NCBI GenBank assembly: GCA_013397075.1
Contig: VWZS01007474.1
Span: 303,501 to 367,500 of the forward strand
Direction of reading: 5' to 3'
DNA: 64,000 bases
Source: Rhabdornis inornatus
Taxonomy: Eukaryota; Chordata; Aves; Passeriformes; Rhabdornithidae
Shown: piece after piece, positions 12,201 through 24,200 of the stretch
How positions within the stretch are numbered: the stretch's first letter is position 1
Layout: each line of letters begins with the position of its first letter
Translations under genes and position numbers: made by a program
The notes under the pieces: generated by a model
Told to the model about the DNA's origin: nothing
Database searches by the model: none
The model's input: only the letters and a program-made list of their open reading frames with translations

Positions 12201-15200
12201 GAAAAGCCACACACAGCACCAGGATTTACCCACAGGTAGGAGCAGAGTGGTGCCAGCCAGGCCCTTGTGGCGCCTGTGCCACAGGAGCGTGGGACACGGG
12301 AGTCCCAAGTGCCAGCGCAGCTCCCATATTAAGATTTTCACACAAAAATCTTAATCTTGTTTTTCCAGCAGGAATCAGGCACCTGCTCCATGCCCCTGGA
12401 GAAGGGGCTGGCACCCCCAGCCCCGGTGCCCAGCAGATCTTTGGTACCTGTTGATGAGTGAGACCACGGCAGCAAAGAGCTCCTCGTAGAGCCCCGAGGC
12501 CATTCCCTGCACACACTCCACTCCTGTCAGCTTTGGCCCTGCCACAGTGAAGGGAAGAGCAGGAACACGTTTATTTCCAGCCAAGTTCATCCTGCACAGA
12601 GCTGAGGTGGGACCCAGGATTCCCTGGATTGTGGTGCAGGAGGACCCACACAGCTCCGCAGCATCACCCCTCCACATCCCCTCCCCTGCCTTCAGCTCCT
12701 CTCCTGCCTCACATGGATTTAAGGAATACAATTATTGCCATGCCACTTCCTCAAGCCCTTGTTTTTATCAGGATAATTTGCAAGGCCCAGCTGGAATTCT
12801 GCTGCTGAGCATCATGGAATCATCAAGGTTGGAAAAGACCTCTAAGACCATCAAGTCCAACTTTCAAGGAGTGTGGGAAGGCTGACCTGAAATCCAGGCA
12901 ATATCTCACCCTCCCACCTTGCACGGGCTGGATCTCCCTCCATGAATTTGATCCATGCAATAATATTTAAGATTTATGGTGGGTCAGCAGCACAATCCCT
13001 GATCCGGATCTGGAGCACAACACCAGCCCAGCTCCATTTGTGGAGTTTGGGGACTTCCCCTGTTTTTCTAGGCAGAGCTCTCACAGCATTTCAGCCACAT
13101 CACTTATCTGAATTCACCTGATTTCATGTGTCCCTAAGGGGGGGTCAGGCAGGGCCAGCTGAGAGCTGAGGGCAGCAACGTGACACAGCACAGTTAATGA
13201 TTTTATTAATATTAACAGACCTCACTGGGCATCACAGCCTAAGGAGAACAGGAAAATTTGTCTCACCATCCCCTCTCCTGCAGAAATAAAGGGAAAAGGG
13301 ATGGGACATCCTAGTACCTGGTGTGCTGTCCTCTGCTTGGGGCTGGCCCCGTGCTGTCACCTGTGCCAGGATGTGCCTCAGGTGGTGTTTGAAGACAGCA
13401 GTGCCCAGCTCCTCCACATCACAGCCCAGCACCTCGGCAGCACGGCTGGCACTCTCAAACCTCAGGAACTGCTTCCTGCCAACTGCAGAGGGGCACACTG
13501 GATCAGCCAGGGCCAGCTCTGCCCCAGCATGGCCCAAGTGCCCCCACGCCTTCCCTCGTGCATCCCCAAAATCAAAATGGTCCAAGGCAAGTTGGGAAAC
13601 ACACGACATTAGTGTTTGAAGAGTTTGAGCAGAGCAAAGCAGCAGGTGTGCTGGTGGGAGCTGATGGGATTACCAACCAATCCCTTGAAATCCGGGATCA
13701 CCTTTCAGGGTCCCAGCAGTGTTTGCTGTCCCTACAGCCGGGAGCAGGCATCACTCACATCCAGTGATAATGATTCCAGCTTAATGATTAAAATCAATAG
13801 GGAAGTAATCTGCAGGATTAATCCTTTTACAAATCCAGGGCAGAAAGGCGCCGTGGAGGCAGCCAGGAAGTACAGTTCAGGAATGGGGGATGAGCACAAA
13901 TGGGAGCAGCCAAAGTCACCCAGAGACCTCAGCATGGCACTTTTGGGTGGTGGGTGAGGAGCTCAGGGGGTTTGCAGCTAAAATTAAAACACAGCTGGTG
14001 GCTGGTGGCAGGGAAGAGGGTGTGGGATGGAGAGAGAGAGAGGTGGCCACATCCTGGGAAGCTCCATGGGGGACCCACTCCCGGCCAAGGGGATGCACAA
14101 AGCAGGGCTCGAGGGCTCTCACACCCATGAGGGTCAGCCCCCTTCTCCCTTCCCCTTTGATCCTTTCGCAGTATTTTCTATGCTGACTGAAGGACTCCAA
14201 CATCAAGGGCTGTGCTGGAGCAGGCAGGGGAATTGCCTCAGCACTCCAGGCTTTGATTTATTCTGTTTTCACTTGTTCTTGTCTGAGCTGGCTGGACAGA
14301 CGCTGATTCCTGTCAGACACAAAAGCTCTGCCTGCCAGGGAGTTGGAGGGGCTGGGGGGCCAGGGCTGCACAGAGCTGGCTGGGATCCCTCACTGCCCTT
14401 TCCAGCATCCCACTGTGCTCCAGCACCCCACACTGCCCACTTCAGCATCTCACTCTGCCTATTCCAGCATCCCACTGTGCTCCAGCATCCCACGCTGCCC
14501 ACTTCAGCATCTCACTCTGCCTATTCCAGCATCCCACTGTGCTCCAGCACCCCACACTGCCCACTTCAGCATCTCACTCTGCCTATTCCAGCATCCCACT
14601 GTGCTCCAGCACCCCACACTGCCCACTTCAGCATCTCACTCTGTCCATTCCAGCATCCCACTGTGCTCCAGCATCCCACGCTGCCCACTTCAGCATCTCA
14701 CTCTGCCTATTCCAGCATCCCACTGTGCTCCAGCACTCCACACTGCCCATTCCAGCATCCCTGGGACAAACAAGAAGGTCCACCCAGCCCTGGCATCCCC
14801 AGGCACAATTTTACCCTCCATAAACTATAACCAGCAGCAGCTCCACATGGCTCTCCTGAGTGTGATGTGACCATGGAAAAATTCGCTGACTTTAACACCT
14901 GAAGGGAATTATTTCAGCCCAGGTAATATTTAAGGGAAGCAGAAGGAAAACACAGGGTCAGCACTCACAGGGACAGCTCAGTCTCTCTTGCTACAGCCCC
15001 AGTCCATTTCCAAGCTGCTCAGTGCCCAATTTCCTGGGCTCCCAGGACATGATGCCACAGGGGTGGGTCTGTGCAGGACCTCCTGGGCCACAGCAGCAGC
15101 TCAAGTACTCACCCTGGGCTATTGCTGGTGTTCTCACTGCCCCCAAAACTCCCCCCTGGCTGTCTGGGTGCCCCTGACACCTCTGCAGGGTTTGGGGCAG

Positions 15201-18200
15201 CTCAGTGTCCTCCACCTGAGCAGCAGGTCCCAGCCCTCCTGCCCTGTGGTTTTCCTCCATTCAAAGGAGTTCAGGGTGCTGGATTTGCAGCAGCCTCGCT
15301 GTGCCAGGGCGTTTGGAGTGACTCCTGACACATCTGTGGCAGCACCACGAGGGTGGAATGGCAGCTACCTCCACTACAGGTGCATGGTGGGAAGCCCACA
15401 GGGAGCTGGGAGCTTTATTCTGATATCAGCCAGCAAAAGGACAGCGTGAGAACGAGCTGAACTGCCCCCCCTGCTGCACCCCAAACCTCCCTTCCTCTTA
15501 CAGGGGCAGCAAATAAATTAAACCAGGGGATTTTCTGCAGCCCACAAAGGGACTGGAGCACTCAGGTGAATGGTGCCCGGGGTGCCCTGCTGGCCTCCAG
15601 CTGCCAGGCTGCTCTTCTAATAAAAGAGCTGCTCTAATACATTTCAAAGGCAGCAGGAAGGGCTGACGCCAGGATAGAGCAGAATGAGCTTTTGAAATTC
15701 AACCTTTTCTTCTCAGCGTTTTTGTAGCTGCAAATGCATTTTCTATCCCCAGCCAGGGAGAGGTGGTGCTGTTCCCTCCTGGTTTATTCCTGCGCAAACT
15801 GAACGGGTGAGGAGAGAAGGGAAGAAGGTGCCTTTAGCCCACACTGGGGCCGGTTTAACACGGGGCTGTGGATGGGGATGGAGGAGGTGTGGGGCTGAGC
15901 TCCTGAATGCCCTGGAAAAGCAGTGCCAAGGCTCCCTTTGGTGAGATTTCAAGGAGAGGATTTGGAATACACAACATCAAAGGGCATGAAAGGGGAAGGG
16001 AAGAGATGGCTATCGGGAGACAGGTTTAACCACATTAAAAGAGTCGTCGCCCCCACTGAGACTTCTGCTCCACCCAGCTTTGATCCATTTTTTATCCATA
16101 TTTCCTTTCATTTCTCCCCTTTTGTTGACACACGGTGGGGGAATCAATACCAGAGTGAGCGACACTGAGACATGCTCTGCGTGTTAATCTCAGAGTGTGC
16201 TCAGAGCTGCCTGGATCTGCTACTCCCATTCCTGCTCCTGCTCAAAGAATGGAGCAGCATTTGTTGGATCCAGCATTCAATTCCCTCCCAGACTGATTTA
16301 CAGAGGGCTGAATGTGCAGGAAATCTGAGCAAAGCAGAACTCCCCGTGACATCCCTCCAGCTGCCCTTGAGCTGGGCACTCCCAAGATGAGACATGTCTC
16401 CAAAATCTGCTCTCCTGAAAACTCACAGGGCAGAAGGACTTCTAAAATTTTTTTGGCCAAGAGCCTTCTGAAATTCATCTGCCTGAGAGCACAGGGTCAT
16501 CTATAAAAGCTGGAAGGGCATTAAGGTAGATGGAGATGAGGAAAGAGAACACCAAAAAGGAGAAAAGAGAACTCACTCTAAGTCATGACAGCATCTATCC
16601 TTTTAAAATAATTAATAAATGATTAATGGCATAAATTACCATAAGATGTGTTATGACATGTTGCAGAGACATTTATAAATGTCTGTGGCTTAGTTTATGG
16701 CAGCCTTTATGCAGCCCTCATAAATTGAAGTGTGTAAATCAATGTGGCTGCCTCTAAAATGGGTTAGAGCAGGTCCTAAAATAATTTCTAAGGGATAAGG
16801 CAATTTCTGCTCACCCGTATTAACAAAGTCTCTATAAATACAATCTTCATCTAGACTCAGCCTATTATAATTCAGTTACTGTGGTAGACACTCAAGAGAT
16901 GATGAAATTAGTGCTACCTGAGGCTGTCCCTTTGTGGTGTCATTGGGGACAACGTGCCAATGAAGGAGTCACCTACCCCAGTCCTTCCTAAGGAGCTGGC
17001 ATGAGGTGACACCTGCCCTGTCCCCATGTGTCCAGAAGCCCCCAGAGGGCAGGACACCATCATCCCACACCCCACCACGGAGGAAGAGCAAGGAAGAACT
17101 TGGAGCCACCAGAAACAGAGCAGCCTTGGGATGAGCATCATCCCTGCACATCCCCAAACACTGATCCCTGCCAGGACACGCTCCCTCCCTGCTCCAAGCA
17201 CAGACACAAGTGTAGAGAGGCTTGGCAGCTGGCCTGGGAGCCAAACTGAGTTACTGAAAAAAACAGCAATTGATGAATTCTGAGTGTATCCACAGCAAAG
17301 AAGAAGACAAAGCCATTAGCATGAAAACTGATTAAAAAAGACACCAATTTTTTTTGTAGTTAAACTACATGCATAAGTAAACGTGTATACATGCCTAATT
17401 AACTTTTTGCAAAACTTTTGCCAAATATATTGANATTTCTAAATCTATTTCTATGTAAATATAGAAAACACACGAAGTAAAGGAGGATGCCGTTGCTATT
17501 CTGTTCAAGTGTTTGTGTGTGTGTCACGTCTGACCTGATGGTGACAGACAAGGTGTGAGGGAAGCAGAGACAGGATTCCCCTCACCTCTGCAGGCTCCAG
17601 CTGCTCCCAGGTGGTAGATCCCAGCCAGGATGCGCCACACGGCCACCTGCTCCTCTGTGCTGATGCCCAGCATGCCCATGGCAGCCCGGAGCTGGGAGAA
17701 GGCCACCGAGGCTCTCTGCTTGTCCTCAGCCTGCAGGGGGACAGAGTCAGAGGATGTCACTGCCTCTGCTGGGCACTGTGCCCCGCAGAACGGAGAGTGA
17801 AACCATCAGGATAGCAAGGAAACACAGCAAGGAACCCTCAGAAAATTTGGACCAAGTGGGGAAGCCACCAGCAGGATCCTGGGGTGCCTGGTATTAGGAG
17901 CAAGCTGGGTACATCACCTTGTCATACAAGGATTTGTATGTAATAATTCCCACTTCATGAGAGTCTACAGAGCAGCAGCTGGAGGTGGATGTTTTATATC
18001 ATCCATCATTTATTTCATTTATATCATGCNGGCTAACTGCTTTGCACCAATGACTATAATAAGTTATTGTGATGTACTCAATGACTAAGATCACGCTTTG
18101 TTAAGAATATATAAACTCTATATATANACACAGCAAGGAACCCTCAGAAAATTTGGACCAAGTGGGGAAGCCACCAGCAGGATCCTGGGGTGCCTGGTAT

Positions 18201-21200
18201 TAGGAGCAAGCTGGGTACATCACCTTGTCATACAAGGATTTGTATGTAATAATTCCCACTTCATGAGAGTCTACAGAGCAGCAGCTGGAGGTGGATGTTT
18301 TATATCATCCATCATTTATTTCATTTATATCATGGTTTGGGTTGGAAGGGATCTTAAAACTCATCTCTTTCCAAGCCCCTGCCATGGCTGGCACAGTTTT
18401 CACAGCCCAGGTTGCCCATGGAGCCCTTTCCCCTCACTCCTCACCAAACACACCTGCCCAGAGCTGAGCAGCAGGACCTCACCTGCCACGTCCCACCAGT
18501 GACATCCTGTCCTGCAGCTCAGGGACTGCTCCATGGGGCCAGGAGCCACCAGCTCCAGCTGGCAGCATCCCACCTTGGCAGGGACCAGGGGAAACTCTCC
18601 ATGCTGGGATGGCAAGTCCCCAAAAATCAGAGCTGTGGAAGGAGGGTAAAACCCCATCTCTGAACCCAAACCTGCTGCATCAGCAGGGTGAGGACCTTGC
18701 TGTGCCCTCCCTAGAGCTGCTGCTCCAGCAGCAGATTCCTTTGGCTGCCAAAGTGGAGCAGGAGCTCCCTAATGAAGATGGAATATTGGATTCATCAGTA
18801 GATGATGTAACTGCAAATTGCTGCAATTCATCCCAGCACTTTGGCTCGTGGACAATCTGCTGGGGCTCTGCAGACAGCTCAGACTAATGAGGGGCTGGAG
18901 GTGGGAATCAGCTGTGGAGCTTTAACTCCTAAAATTCACGTTCTGGGCTGCCCAAAGGTTGCTCTTGCCCCTGGGAGTTGCTGCTGCAGGGGAACAACAG
19001 GGATAGGTGACCCTGGAGCAGCAGGATCTGGTGCCAAGGTGGCTGTGGCATGTGGAAAACCCAAGCAGACATCCCAGGCAGGGCAGCCCCAGTCCCAGCA
19101 GCTCCCCTGTGGCTGTCAGAGGGGTGCTGGGGGGGCTGTTTGGGCAGAGCCTCCCTCACATCCCAACATTCCCTCCCTCCCCTCCAGGCTCCCTGTACAG
19201 TGCCATCATCACTGGAGCCACCCAGGGACTCCAAGTCATTCTCAAACCGGTAGTGACAAAGAGGGTGCCCTGCAGCATCCCACTTCAGACTCCAGCATTT
19301 CCCTCTCCCTACCTTTGTGAAAGGTTTGATCCCAAAGGAATTGCTCTCAGCCACCTGGTGCAGGTGCAGCATCGTCCTGGGAGTAGTCGCAAAAAAAAAA
19401 AAAAAGAGAGTCAAGGTCCCTCCTTGCCTGCCCTCAGCACCCCCAGCCACCTTGACAGCACCATCTGAGGATCCTGGATGGGACAGGCCAGCACAGCACT
19501 GCCCCACGCAGGGACATGAGCTGGTGCACCAGGAGCCTCCTCCTGGGGACACAGCCTGAGGGGAGCCAGAAGTGAGAGGGAGAGGGAGCTCTGTCTCATT
19601 TCTCACCCCAATTTCAGCTTTAGTGGAGGGGCAAAAAAGCACCAGTAAATGGCCTCATTCCATAGAAAATCTCTGTATGTTCAGAAAAATCCCTGTAGCC
19701 TCATTAACAATGTTAATTGATCTCGCAATCTCTTATCAGGGGGTCTCAAAACCCCATTGAATTTGGGTATAAAGGATGGGGAATCCCTGGGCAGCCCGGG
19801 GCTGTTGGAGCCTCACACCCACCTCTCTGCCACATCCAGCCCTGCCAGCAGCAGTGGGAAGATGTTGAAGCTGCTCTCTCCTTCGGGCTGCTGGGCAACG
19901 CGGGCCCTCTCCAGCAGCAAGGTCTGGGGAGGGAAAAGGGGACAGGGACATGGGGAGATGCTCTGGGATCTGCCAAGGAGGGAAGGATTTCTCCTTGCAG
20001 GGACTCAGCTGGGTTTGGGGGCTGCTCCTCCCACCCAGGGCTGTGCAGGCAGCGGCTGAATCATGATCCAGGCAACACTTCAGTGCATGAAAGCAACACC
20101 CACGGTCCCTCTGAGCTTCCAGGGGTCTGGGCAGTGCCATGGCCCCAGCAAAGATGCTGCAGGATTGGGATAAGTCATTGCCCGGGCTCAAGACAAGCCC
20201 GGCTCAGCTCCAGCCTTGCCAAAGGTGTTCAGGGCCAGCACTGGAGCCAGCAGTGAGTCTGCAGAGCTGGGGGTCCCCATCCCACTGTCCCATGGGCGTG
20301 CAAGGATGGTTCTGGTGGCACAATGGGGACATTCCCACTCCTGCACAGGGACAGCTCCACCGGGCCACCAGCTCCCTGTGGGTGCCCAGGGCAGAGCAGG
20401 AGCAGCTCTGGGAAGCCCTGGTGCTCCCCAGGAGCAGGCAAGGCTCCAGCCCTCTCCTCCCTCAGACAAGGCCCAGGGACACGGGCAGCCCTGACTAAAG
20501 AGCTTTGATAAGAGCCCTGACGGTGATAAAAGCCCTCTGAGGCTCAGCTCCAGGCGGCTGTGAGGTGCTGCTAATGAAACACTGAATTATACATTTCCTC
20601 ATCAACATTTCGTTCCAGCACTGCTCCCAGCTCCCTGCCAGGGGCAGGGACAGGCTGGGGGACCCTGCCACACTGCTGACAGAGCTTCTGCTCAGGGGCC
20701 ATTTGGGCACCTCTGGTGTAGGAGGAGCAGGGAGCAGAGCAGGGAGCCGAGCATTGCTCCTCGTGCCCAGCCTGGCTGGGAAGTGCAGCACAGGGGACGC
20801 TCATCCCCACCCCAAGGACCCCCATTTTCAGCCACAGCCCTCCCATCTCGCCAGGTGACAGGTACCTGGAGGTGAGCAGCAGTGACCTGGCCAGTGGCAC
20901 TGAAATCCAGCGACAGGACCATGGAGAAGCGCGTGGAGCTGCTGCTGTGGCTGGTGGTCACTGAGCCAAAGGCTCCCAGCACTGTGAACATCGCCTGGAT
21001 CTTCTCCACTGTGACACAAACCCCATCAGAGCCCCCCTGAGCTGCCCTGCAGCTCTGGAGGAGGTGTCTCCTCCTGCCTCACCTCTACCTGCTCCTGCTG
21101 GGGTCTGTCCCAGCCCTGGGGAACTGGCCAGGCATGGGGTCAGCACCCCACAGTGGGTGTACACTGATGGGAACGGGATGTGCCAGCCTGCCCAGCCTGT

Positions 21201-24200
21201 TCCTCAGTGCTGTGCAAGAGCACGGTGTACCCAGGAGAGCTCCAAAATCCCATCCTGCCCTCTGGAGCAGCGCTTCCTCCCACGTCACCAGTAACCCGAG
21301 CAGGTGGGAAAGTGCTGCCACAGGCACCGGGGTCATTCGAGTAATTCCCTCCCGCTGGTGTTTATCAAAGCAGCAAATCTGTTGAGGCTGGGATGGGGAC
21401 AGTGGCACTCGCGGCCACACCGGTGCTTAGGAGCCACCCAGGGGGTACAAATCAGACCAGGATTTATGTATCTGTGTTCTGCCAGCCTGCACAGGCTCTG
21501 TGTGCTGCCCCTGCTCAGCACCGGGCATGCAGAGCCATCCCTGCCCACACCTGAGACCCTGCCTGTACCTGAACCCTGACACACCTCAGCCCTGCCCAGA
21601 CCCTTCCCGTACCTGTAACCCTGCCCACGCCTCAAACCCTGCCCACACCTGAGACCCTGCTCGTACCAGAGACCCTGCCGACACCTCAGACCCTGCCGAC
21701 ACCTGGGACCCTGTCCAGACCTGTGACCTTGCCCATACCTGTGACCCTGCCCATACCTGTGACCCTGCCCATACCTGTGACCCTGCCGTCCAGGCTGCCC
21801 GCCGTGCCCACCAGGTACTCCAGAGCGCTCTGGCAGCACCGGGTCCTGCCGGCCCCGCTGTGCCCCAGGGGGACGATGGCCTGGTCCTGCCGCTGCATCA
21901 GCAGGTTCCTGTAGGCTCTGTGTGCCAGCGAGCAGATGTGTGGGGGAAGGTTGTCCCGCTTCCCCCTGGGAACCTGCGGGTGGGGAGAGAGTGACAGAGC
22001 ACATCCTGAACAGGCTTCTCACGGAGAAAATCCTCAAGATATTCACACTCAGGATGATGATTGCTCCCCAGGATGCAGAACCTGCCGAGACTGAGTCCTC
22101 AGAGCACCCCCAGCCCCAAGACCAAGCACCCCCAGAGCATTCCTGGCCATCAGTATCTTCAGAGCATCCCCCTTCCCAAAACGTCCCCGGTCCCGAGTGT
22201 CCCCAGAGCATCCCAAGTCCCCAGACGTCTCCAGAGTATTCCCAGTCTTGAATGTCCCCAGAGCAACCACAGTCCTGAATGTCTCCAGAGCAACTTCCGT
22301 CCCAAATGTCACCTGAACAACCCCGGTCCCAAATGTCCCCAGAGCATCCCTGGTCCCAAAGGTCCCCTGAGCACCCCCAATCCCAAATGTCCCCTGAGCA
22401 ACCCTGGTTCCAAACGTCCCCAGAGCATCCCCAGTCCCGAATGTCCCCTAAGCATCGCCAGTCCCAAATGTCCCCTGAGCATCCCGACTGTCCCCGCACT
22501 GTGACGATCCCACGGTGCCACCTGCCGGCCCCGCCGCGCCTGGCGCCCTCTGCCACTGTCCCCGGGAGGGTTGGTGGCCGCTTCCCACGGGAGGTCCCGC
22601 TGCCCCAGGTCCCTTCTCTCACCTTCCCGGCGCCGGCGGGCGCGGGGCCGGTGCCGATGGCCACCAGGCTGGGCCCCGCGTAGGTGCAGGGCAGGCGGGC
22701 ACGGAAGCGCTGCCGCAGCGTGTTCAGGACGCTGCACTCGTTGAGGCTGATGAGCATGGCCAGATCCTCGGCTTGGTCCAGGCTGGTGGGGTTGGTCTGT
22801 GGGAACAGACACAGAGACCCCTCGAGCTCTGCTGGCATGGCAGGGCTGTGCCACACCCGCTGGCACCCCAACACCTTGGGCACAGCCACCCTGGAAAAGC
22901 ATCACTGTGCCCGAGCACTGCCCTGCAGCAGGGCGGCCATCCCTGCACCAGCCCAGGGCCCACCTGTGGGAAATAGAAAAGGTATACAACTCTCAGAAAG
23001 CTGAGAATTCCTAGCCGGGGGTAGGAGGGATGACTGCATTTGATCTTGCAGACATTGTGGTGCCAATTATGAAATGACGGCCCATATAACCGGGAATTAT
23101 CCAATCACTCAAGATGCCAGGATTAAGAGACACAATTCCATCTGTGAGACCCTTGGTGGTGAAGCTAAAAGGGAGGACTGGACTTTATGAAAGCAAATCT
23201 CAAGATGGAGAAATGCAAGAATGCTGAAGATGCGAGGACAAGAAACAACAGGGCTATGAGCTGTGTAAAGATTTTCCACCAGGAAAACATGTTAAGCAAA
23301 ACAGTAGAAATATGTAAGCTTCATAATGAAGCTTTATCCATTGTTTTAAGCTGTTACAAGCAAGCCTTTTTCAAAGAAAAATATACGTGCAGCTTTATTA
23401 ATCCGCCTGAGCAAACACTTGTCAGCTTTTAATATTATGCTATTGGCTAAAAAGTCGTTAAAAGACTTTGTAACAAAGAAAACTTCTAGTGGCTGAAACT
23501 GTGTCCATCTCCTGTGCTTAGCTCTGTAAAATGAGGCTGATTTTTACGATGGAATAAAGGCATCAAGACAGCTGCTCCAGCAGTCCCATCCTGGCTTTTG
23601 TGTACATACATATGTAAATATAATTTTAAAAATATCCCAAGAACCAGCACTGACCCTCTGCACGCTGTCCTCGTCCACCTCGGTGACGGTGCCATCCTCG
23701 TCCCGCCGCACCCTCACCCTCCCTGCTGGCAGCTCCGGTGTCCCCACGTCTGGCTTGAGCTGTGTGGCTGAAGGAGAGGCCGGTGAGTGTCCCCAGCGTG
23801 GGACAGCGCGGGGCACAGCCAGCTGTGGGCTGGGGAGATGCCGAGGGGACAAACCCAACCCCGGCCCCAGCGGGGCACAGCACCCGGAGCCTGCTCTGCT
23901 CCCGACTCGTCTCATCCAGAGCAGAGGAGGGAGAGTTACCCAGTGTGAACCCGTCCTGCTGCACCAGCCAGACCTTCTCTGCCTCGTACCAAACATCCCT
24001 CGGAGCCTGCGGGGAGGACAGAGGGGGATTGGGCAGGAGCAGGAGGAAAGCCGAGCTGCACGAACTGCCTTTGCCCCATGGACAGCGACATTTCCACACT
24101 CCCGCCCCTCTGCTCCCTGCCCATCCAGGCCCAGGGTCACCTCCCCGACAGCCCCAGCCCACAGGAACGGGAGGAGCTGCATGAAACCAGAAAACTGCAC

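Larger units (their letters stand above)
9769..13317 (-). other. MYO18B: MYO18B introns between coding exons 12 and 18
   Basis: Introns at 9769-10443, 10604-10734, 10877-11305, 11387-12003, 12197-12447 and 12539-13317. They contain the CR1 fragments listed and a small run of CTCCATCCTGCTC copies at about 10940-10995. Otherwise nothing recognised. Confidence 0.7.
17731..21774 (-). other. MYO18B: MYO18B introns between coding exons 7 and 11
   Basis: Introns at 17731-19312 (with the 207-bp duplication artefact and a CR1 tail), 19377-19822, 19924-20865 and 21009-21774 (with the 18-bp minisatellite). No other gene seen. Confidence 0.7.

Noticed and set aside
14403..14760. Regularly spaced repeats resembling a CRISPR array
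   Set aside because: The whole 62-bp unit repeats with no unique spacers, and the genome is vertebrate.
14027..14870. Repeat-based open frames of 267 and 175 codons
   Set aside because: They arise from the 62-bp array read in different frames; not conserved coding sequence.
21333..22889. 518-codon open frame on the minus strand
   Set aside because: It starts upstream of MYO18B coding exon 6, runs in its frame and then through intron minisatellites in the wrong frame for exon 7. Not a separate gene.
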